Assembly: GCA_903813345.2 (NCBI GenBank)
Contig: CAIIXF020000010.1
Span: 4,021,169-4,085,168, forward strand
From: Owenia fusiformis
Lineage: Eukaryota; Annelida; Polychaeta; Sabellida; Oweniidae
Reading direction: 5' to 3'
Length of the DNA stretch: 64,000 nt
Each line of letters opens with the position of its first letter. Position 1 is the stretch's first letter. The notes beneath the pieces are model-generated. The model was given only the letters and a program-made list of their open reading frames with translations. It ran no database searches and had not been told where the DNA came from. Positions 59,201 through 64,000 of this stretch are shown here, in pieces. A program made the position numbers and the translations under genes.

Positions 59201-62200
59201 GATTACATCTACTAATCCTCCATAATTGGATTTTGGATGGAATGTGTCATCCTTTGTGGAAGAGGCAACAGTTAAGGCACTGGGAGCACTTGCCGGTGAA
59301 GATTCACTCGCAAGTCCACCCTCATTCCCAGCAGCTACAACGACGACCAAATCATTGGAAACAGCTGCTTCAATTGCAAGATTTTGGCTTTCTGAATATG
59401 AACCGCCCAGAGAATAATTGACAACACCTTTGCGTCCTGATTTTGCGACGTAATTTGTAATCCATTGCAATGCATCTATCGATGCTGACTTGGGACATCG
59501 CCCTACTACCTCATCACATATCATACACGGAACAATGTTTGCTGATTTAGCAATTCCATATTCGCTACCAGCGATTATACCTGGAATCAAGCATACAGTA
59601 CAGAGAACTACAATAAAACTTGCCAAAAATTATGAATTTTAACCGATAGTGTGAATTGGGCATGTTAGAACACAAAGAAAACTTCTTAAATGTGTGATTA
59701 TGATAGTACTACGAAGTAATATTGTGTATATATAAATGTATCTATGTATATATAAACCGATTTCAAATGTTTCTTATGAATATGAAAAGTGATAAAAACT
59801 TGCTCGGATGCCCTTTTTCTAATCCTGCACAAAGGATTGATATTATTAGTGGGTACCATGTTTTTTTGCGAATCAAAAACTGACACGCCAGAAACGGTCA
59901 AAACAAATCAAACGATGATGGCATGGCTGCTTGAATTGTTCACAAACTGTCCTTAAAATTATTTCACAGTCATGCTATGCCACACTTTACGATGAAGAAC
60001 CACCAATACTTTAAAAAGTTCATTTTATCACGATATCTTCCCGGGGATATAAAGTACGTGTCTGTTTTCGAAACAAAACTGAAGCAGAGATTTTACATCA
60101 CGTGACACTATTGTCAATTTTTCAAAGGATATAAGTAGAATGAGTGAATCAATCAAACTAGCACTCCGAAAACTTATGAAAATCAGAAGAATTATTACTG
60201 TTTATATTGCAATATATAGGGTGAGGTAATGCAATATATCCTGAAATTACCACTTGTTTTATATCATGATCAGGTTACATTTTTCCGTATACCCCGGTGT
60301 AATACTGTATCCAATTATTGCAAGTATGGGGGAAAATAATTCAATTTAAGCTTTTTTCTTGCACCTTATTTTTCTTCGAAACACGTATAATAATTTCTCA
60401 ACTTAGGTTGCAATGCATTATATTCTAGAAAACATATTTTTATACACTAGGACTTGCTTGTGAAAGTGTGAACATTACAGGTATATACGGGGGTTCATCA
60501 ATGAGTAGAAGCGCTTTTTTTACACGGATGCTTTTTATAGACCAATCTCTTCGACTTTGTACCAGTGAAACATAATTTAATTTATATGTATCAACACTGA
60601 CGATTTGAAGACAAAATATGTAATACTATAAATTATTGAATGATTTGAAATGCAATACGGGATATATTGTGCTCGAGAAATTGTATTGGCACTCGACAAA
60701 GTATCTGCCGGACGTACGGATGGAGGGGCGGACAGACGGGCAGACAATATGGCCCAATACTGTGTGGTAGGGACATAAAAATGTATATTGCAGAGAAGTC
60801 GTTTGCAATGTGATTTTTTGTTATTTAATGCAAACAGATGAGAAAAGAACTAACTTTTTAGTTTTGTCTGCCCTTCATTACCTTTCACCTCACGGACCGT
60901 TTTTCGCCACAAAATTCCTTTTGACGTATCATTCGACAATCGTGTCATAAGAACGTAATCGATGAAATCGACCGTAAACGATGGGAAACTAACAACATTT
61001 CAGAGCTTGTCAGTTTTATCTTTTTTAACTTTTTTGCTGGCTATTTTGCCAGATTTACAGCTGAAATGACCAAATTATTGTTTTTCTATGGTAAGAAGGT
61101 AAGAAAAGATGTTTTTTGCCATTAATTACATCTTTAACAATCACCTGCAACGTGTGTTCCGTGGCCGTTCCAATCATCTGTGACCCCGCTACCATTAATA
61201 AAGGCTTTACCCTGAAAGCATAATTTGCCAAAGATATATTACAAAATCTCCCTTTCATTAATTCAAGAAGATGGGAAATTGAAGTCAAAGAGTGCTTCAA
61301 AATTGTGTAAAGCACGTTTTGCTTACCCTATCTCAATATGATAATGTTAAATTAGTGCTCATTTTCTTCAAAATTTTTTCCAAAAAAGTCTTAAATATAG
61401 CATTTTTGCCCAAACAGTCTATATTAGGAGTTTATTTTTTCAAAATTATAAAGCACGCCGTCGCTTACCGCAATAACTCGACCATTGAAATCAACGTGAG
61501 TTGATCTGACACCCCTAGAAAGAACAATTACACATTCGTTAGATGAGAGTGTGTTGTTGGTAAAAATTCTCCGTGGGTATAGTAGGTTTGTTTGATTATC
61601 GTACTACTTATCTATAGAGCTAACTAAAAATTTCAAAAAGGCCTTAGTTAAACTCTAATGTCCTCTTTGAGAACCCATATCGTAACTATTTAAAATGGAT
61701 TCTACCAATACTCTCCCATATGACTATAGTTGTTGAGACTCGATAAACTTGAGTTCTTCTGAAGTAATGAGGATTTTGTATCTATCCTCGTGATGACGCA
61801 CATGATAATACGCAGGTGTTAAGTCAATTGTATCCCTGTGTCAAGCCCATATTAATAACTGTACACTCTTCCTGCATTTCTCGTTTTCTCAGGAGAACTC
61901 AAGTTGTCAAATAAGATTCACGTGGGATAGTATTGCTAGAATCTGTTTTCAATAGTAAGAATATGCATTCTTAAACAGGATTTGACTTGCTTTTTAGAAC
62001 TTTTTGTTTTCTACTAAGTAAACATAACGTGTTAGAATAGTGTGGTTATGCATTAATAGTGGATGAGGTGTATGCTTTGGTGGTGTGAATTGTATTATGT
62101 TTAGGTATAAATATAGTAATGGGTTGTGTCTTCATATTTGAGTGATGATTCGGGCAAAATACACAAACAAAATCTTGCTCAATGATTAAGCGTTTGACTA

Positions 62201-63099
62201 ACCATATAAAAATGGCATTAAATGTGGTCTGAGATACTCACGTGTCCATGACAAACACATCTGCACAGGCACCAGTCTCTTAAAAATAAACACCCATACG
62301 TTTTACGTTATATGCTCTAACTCAGTGATTCCAGTTCAATACAGAAAATGTTTTGTCTGAGAAATACACCATTCAATACAAGTACTATTGTTGCAACTCG
62401 TTATGCATTGTAAAAAATTTTGCTCTGATTATGTCACTACTAAGTATACTACTAAGTACTTAGTATATAAACCAATTGCTTGATTTTTAGCAAGTCTGTT
62501 TTTCAAAATGGTGACGTTGTACCTTTTAAATCATACCTTAGAAGCATTAATTTTACAATGTATGTTTGTAAAGAAAATATCCATTCCGACAAATTGCACC
62601 AGTTTTTACTCAAGAAAACAAGCTTGGGTATATTTAGCCATATTGATGATATCATACAGATCGGCTGTAGGTAGCAACCGTTTACTAAATTACTGTATCA
62701 GTTCTTAAAGCATTGTCTTTGAGTTGAAACTTTGCTACATAGAGGGGTTAAATCTAAACAGGACTGGAAGGGATGCAATGATATAACTGTTTCAATGTCA
62801 AAAAATTCATAGTAGTCTATAGTATAAATGAAACAATTCAGTGATTGGAAAACCGGAGAGTATACCCGTAGAGAACAAGGTAAAAAAATATCCAAAACCG
62901 AATTTTATTCATAAGAAGTAGCTTTATGATTTATGTAAACATTTTCATGCATAGTGTTTCCGCTTGTAATCGACGAAGATACTCTGTGTTAACATGCCTG
63001 CGATTACAAAATATCATGATAGCAGTCATTTGAGAACTTACCTTCATACAAATACTTTTGGTCAAGCGGCCTGTCTGGCTGGTCTACACGGTCGAGACC
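47167..63099 (-). CDS. subtilisin-like serine protease with two proteinase K-type catalytic domains (5' partial)
   Basis: Minus-strand exons by eye: 63099-63042, 62278-62242, 61514-61469, 61211-61145, 59580-59111, 58945-58869 (domain 1); 58692-58422 (Thr-rich linker); 53789-53732, 53292-53256, 52143-52098, 51204-51138, 50164-49695, 48758-48682 (domain 2); 47251-47167 (end, TGA). All GT-AG with matching phase; 621 aa visible. Each domain has the Asp, His, oxyanion Asn and Ser motifs of peptidase family S8. The six exons of domain 1 and of domain 2 have the same lengths (58, 37, 46, 67, 470, 77), so the gene grew by duplication of a whole exon block. The first visible exon starts GLDRVDQ, where this family has a Trp just before, so signal and propeptide exons lie beyond 64000. 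Probably a secreted protease. It may equally be two adjacent genes, but the TNQW-GTDRINQ junction argues for one. Confidence 0.85.
47270..47710. repeat. degenerate minisatellite in protease intron
   Basis: Many diverged copies of a unit of about 20-30 bp such as CATGTATCATAGTATTGTCA and AACATATATCATAGTATAGT, in the last intron of the protease gene. Confidence 0.7.
48682..53789 (-). CDS. second peptidase S8 domain (C-terminal)
   Basis: Starts GTDRINQPDLPLDNTYSY. Asp motif VVFVLDSGVRATHSEF (split by an intron after the Asp codon), His motif DFNGHGSHVAG, oxyanion Asn in VVVVAAGNS, Ser motif GTSMAAPHV followed by AGVAAIYRCLYPND. All four key residues are present. It differs from domain 1 in DSG for DTG and GHGSH for GHGTH. 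No inhibitor-I9 propeptide precedes it in the intron upstream (53790-58421). Confidence 0.9.
48999..49446. mobile_element. mariner-like palindromic element in protease intron
   Basis: Ends CAGGGTGGTCCAAAAAATGG and CCATTTTTTGGACCACCCCG, TA on both sides, with long arms (for example ACGAGTGTCCCA, AATTTATTATAATGTCTGTC and AAATGACGTCATTTTCG). About 450 bp, non-coding. Lies between the exons at 48758 and 49695. Confidence 0.85.
49695..50164 (-). CDS. core exon of protease domain 2 (Asn and Ser of the active site)
   Basis: 470 nt, same length as its counterpart at 59111-59580. Encodes GIIGGNTWGVAKGTTIVSL, the conserved CPKSASIAAL helix, VINMSISGG, the oxyanion AAGN and the catalytic GTSMAAPHV. Starts in phase 1, ends in phase 0. 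Confidence 0.92.
50365..50765. repeat. foldback element in protease intron
   Basis: Inverted arms: AATGAAATAAAATGTCTTTC with CCTTGTTGGAACAAAATAG on the left, and TTTTGTTCCAATGAGGTTCG with GAAAGATGTTTTATTTCACT on the right. Inner AGACCTCTCAATATT and AATATTGAGAGACCT. About 400 bp, AT-rich, non-coding. Confidence 0.7.
51247..51468. mobile_element. about 220-bp inverted-repeat element, copy 1
   Basis: Contains TGTGGGCTCACC near the left and CGGCCTAAGTGTGGCAG at the right, with an AATTAATCAGTTTTTGTAT-like middle. Diverged copies at 52945-53143 and 63251-63470. Right end TAAGTGTGACAGCT is the inverse of the left AGCTGTCACA in the better copies. Non-autonomous DNA transposon, family not assigned. 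Confidence 0.65.
51470..51960. repeat. degenerate tandem repeat in protease intron
   Basis: Repeated but diverged strings such as AGTGTCAGAGTTCATTTAGT, TATAGTGTTAGAGTTCA and TAGTGTTAAAGTTCAT. Confidence 0.55.
52945..53143. mobile_element. about 200-bp inverted-repeat element, copy 2
   Basis: Left AGCTGTCACATTAACCGTGT, right CACGGCCTAAGCGTGAAAGCT, middle TTTTTGTATTTGGTGTGATG shared with the copy at 63251. Lies in the intron between the exons at 53256 and 52143. Confidence 0.7.
53828..53893. repeat. 34-bp tandem duplication
   Basis: ACATTCTATGGATGATAAAG followed by AACATCAAAACG occurs twice in direct succession, just upstream of the exon at 53789 in the minus-strand sense. Confidence 0.85.
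54694..58235. mobile_element. 3.5-kb inverted-repeat element with about 24 CAAACTGCGCGCCTA motifs
   Basis: Arms of about 500 bp (left about 54690-55190, right about 57760-58240) are inverted copies: AAAGTTGGAGTCTGTGTTTT on the left matches GACTCCAAC on the right, and AGGCGCGCAGTTTGTG mirrors CACAAACTGCGCGCCT. Two further pairs are inverted about 56.9 kb: 56300-56396 with 57414-57490, and 56690-56820 with 57001-57110. The motif and its inverse sit in eight clusters of two to four. Edges are approximate; CACGGTG/CACCGTG lies at each border, but weak homology continues outside. No intact transposase ORF seen. It fills most of the 4.6-kb protease intron between 53789 and 58422. Probably a non-autonomous DNA transposon. 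Confidence 0.7.
58422..58692 (-). CDS. Thr-rich linker exon joining the two protease domains
   Basis: Acceptor CTATTATAG. It completes domain 1 (AAYGRINPPFGTPDKLVQTP), then runs through repeats of GPTTTTT to GTGCRTTTVGTNQW. It ends at TGG with donor GTACGT in phase 0. The Trp plus the next exon's GTDRINQ rebuilds the WGxDRI start typical of mature proteinase K-like domains. If the donor is not used, the frame stops at 58350. The Thr stretch is probably O-glycosylated. Confidence 0.8.
58869..63099 (-). CDS. first peptidase S8 domain (N-terminal)
   Basis: Starts GLDRVDQPDRPLDQKYLYEG. Asp motif ADVFVMDTGVRSTHVDF, His motif DWNGHGTHVAG, oxyanion Asn in VVVVAAGNEGG, Ser motif GTSQAAPHV then AGVAALLRCMYPDED. 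All key residues present. A cysteine-bearing insert (PCMICDEVVGRCPKSASID) precedes a helix shared with domain 2. The preceding exon, which should end in Trp, is outside the window. Confidence 0.92.
59111..59580 (-). CDS. core exon of protease domain 1 (Asn and Ser of the active site)
   Basis: 470 nt with acceptor GATTCCAG and donor GTAAGT. Encodes GIIAGSEYGIAKSANIVPC to GTSQAAPHV, including VVNYSLGG and the oxyanion AAGNEGG. Counterpart of 49695-50164. Confidence 0.93.
59627..61140. other. protease intron, no further exon recognised
   Basis: Intron between the exons at 61145 and 59580. AT-rich. It contains a CGGACGTACGGATGGAGG-type stretch near 60710-60745 that may be a repeat fragment. Confidence 0.45.
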
Positions 63100-63145
63100 C
63101 TGCAAATGCATAATCTTGTGAATATGTCTATCTGTATATATAATA

Positions 63146-63165
63146 CAGGGTGGTCCAAAATGTAT
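63146..63165. repeat. isolated mariner-like end
   Basis: CAGGGTGGTCCAAAATGTAT preceded by TA, like the left end at 48999. No matching right end was found nearby, so truncated or diverged. Confidence 0.5.
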
Positions 63166-63250
63166 TACTTGAACACAGAACATTTATTCATCCTCTAAAG
63201 TACACCAACATTTAACTGAGAATAGTTTCGTTTATCAGCTGTTTAAAGTA

Positions 63251-63470
63251 TAGCTTTCACATTAGCCATTTGGATTCATGATCACCGTTCGTCATCGTGT
63301 GGCTAATTTCGGGTATTCATTCTTTAATTAATCAATTTATTTTTGTATTTGGTGTGATATGGGAGATGTCTTACTGTAAAACTATTTGTTTTACCCATCG
63401 TGCATCCATACAATGCCTAGTCGACTGGCCCAAGGTATTTTGAGTCCCCACGGCCTAAGTGTGACAGCTG
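63251..63470. mobile_element. about 220-bp inverted-repeat element, copy 3
   Basis: Left AGCTTTCACATTAGCC, right CCACGGCCTAAGTGTGACAGCT, middle TTTTTGTATTTGGTGTGATA as in the copy at 52945. Confidence 0.7.
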
Positions 63471-64000
63471 TATAAGGTTTATAGGACCGATCAACAAACG
63501 TTTTGCATTAATTAGCCAATATTTGATAGAACTCCCTGTTCTAAATGTAAATTTTGCCGATATTTTTTCAAATAACCTTTCTTTCGAAGCTTTTAGGAAC
63601 GGTTCGTTTCGGTAACTAGCGTAATCGAGCGGATCACCAGTGTCAATGAAACAATCCCCTGTAATGTTGAAATACTAAGTTAATTTTGATTTCATTTTCT
63701 TGATATCATAAAGGATTCTGTTTCTCAGAACAGAAATGAGAGTTGGTCTAACAAACCAGTGAATGCAGAGCAAAAATTATTATTTTGTCGCTTGAGTAAT
63801 TCTTTGTTATGTAATGCTCACTTCTAGCACGTTCCTATACCTTCTAAGCACATTTTATCATTTTCTATTCTAAGCATTGACACAATTTTTCAACACTGTT
63901 TTGTCTCAGAAATGAACTTCCTAAATGTTCTTAAAAGCTTTGAAATGTAGAGTTTCTGAAAAGATTAAATGTGAGGTGTATCCTAAAGGGTAAATAAATT
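63471..64000. other. upstream protease intron, no exon confirmed
   Basis: AT-rich. A reading from 63658 downwards begins DCFIDTGDPLDYASYRN after a TTACAG acceptor, but no good donor follows, so it is not called as an exon. Confidence 0.4.

Noticed and set aside
60660-60780. Possible SINE-like fragment with CGGACGTACGGATGG
   Set aside because: Short, without visible A/B boxes or tail, and no second copy in the window.
63590-63660. Possible upstream exon reading DCFIDTGDPLDYASYRN
   Set aside because: Acceptor is good, but no credible donor or matching phase follows and the expected Trp before domain 1 is absent.

Overview
The window looks like nuclear DNA of an animal, most likely a marine invertebrate. 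It is AT-rich. It has multi-exon genes with GT-AG introns of 0.2 to 4.6 kb, long gene-poor stretches, many short inverted-repeat transposons and several minisatellites. Peptidase S8 genes of the proteinase K/aqualysin type, a large single-exon membrane-protein gene and the mobile-element families would fit a deuterostome such as an echinoderm or hemichordate. That placement is inference, not proof. No rRNA, tRNA, CRISPR array or bacterial operon was seen.

Four protein-coding genes can be supported. (1) Minus strand, 12655 down to 1458: a single-pass membrane protein. It has a signal-peptide exon, two ectodomain exons, a Thr-rich stalk, small Gly/Asn linker exons in matching phase, and two duplicated last exons. 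Each last exon encodes a transmembrane helix and a related cytoplasmic tail, which suggests alternative C-termini (393 or 375 aa). (2) Minus strand, 39396 to 35770: an intact single-exon ORF of 1208 codons for a multi-pass membrane protein with a Pro-rich repeated tail, family not recognised. (3) Plus strand, 41943 to 45290: a six-exon, 381-aa zinc-dependent alcohol dehydrogenase. Its motifs closely resemble the bacterial phosphonate-catabolism-associated dehydrogenases (HpnZ type). (4) Minus strand, 63099 down to 47167: a subtilisin-like protease with two complete proteinase K-like catalytic domains in one reading frame. A Thr-rich linker joins them, and the two domains have six corresponding exons of identical length. 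Its 5' end (signal and propeptide) lies beyond the window.

Genes 2 and 3 are divergent, with about 2.5 kb between them. Genes 3 and 4 are convergent, with a palindromic Tc1/mariner-like element between them. The rest is mostly mobile or repeated DNA. A 5.1-kb element at 13347-18412 has CACTGTG ends and carries a 153-bp satellite. A 3.5-kb inverted-repeat element at about 54.7-58.2 kb, inside an intron of the protease gene, is studded with about 24 copies of a CAAACTGCGCGCCTA motif. There are several short foldback families (TACCCT-ended, TGCCTTGGTCAC-ended, GGCGTAGCCAGG-ended, TTAA-flanked). Two large minisatellites sit in one intron of gene 1.

Exon boundaries were worked out by eye from splice signals, phase and protein similarity. 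Transcript data would be needed to confirm them.
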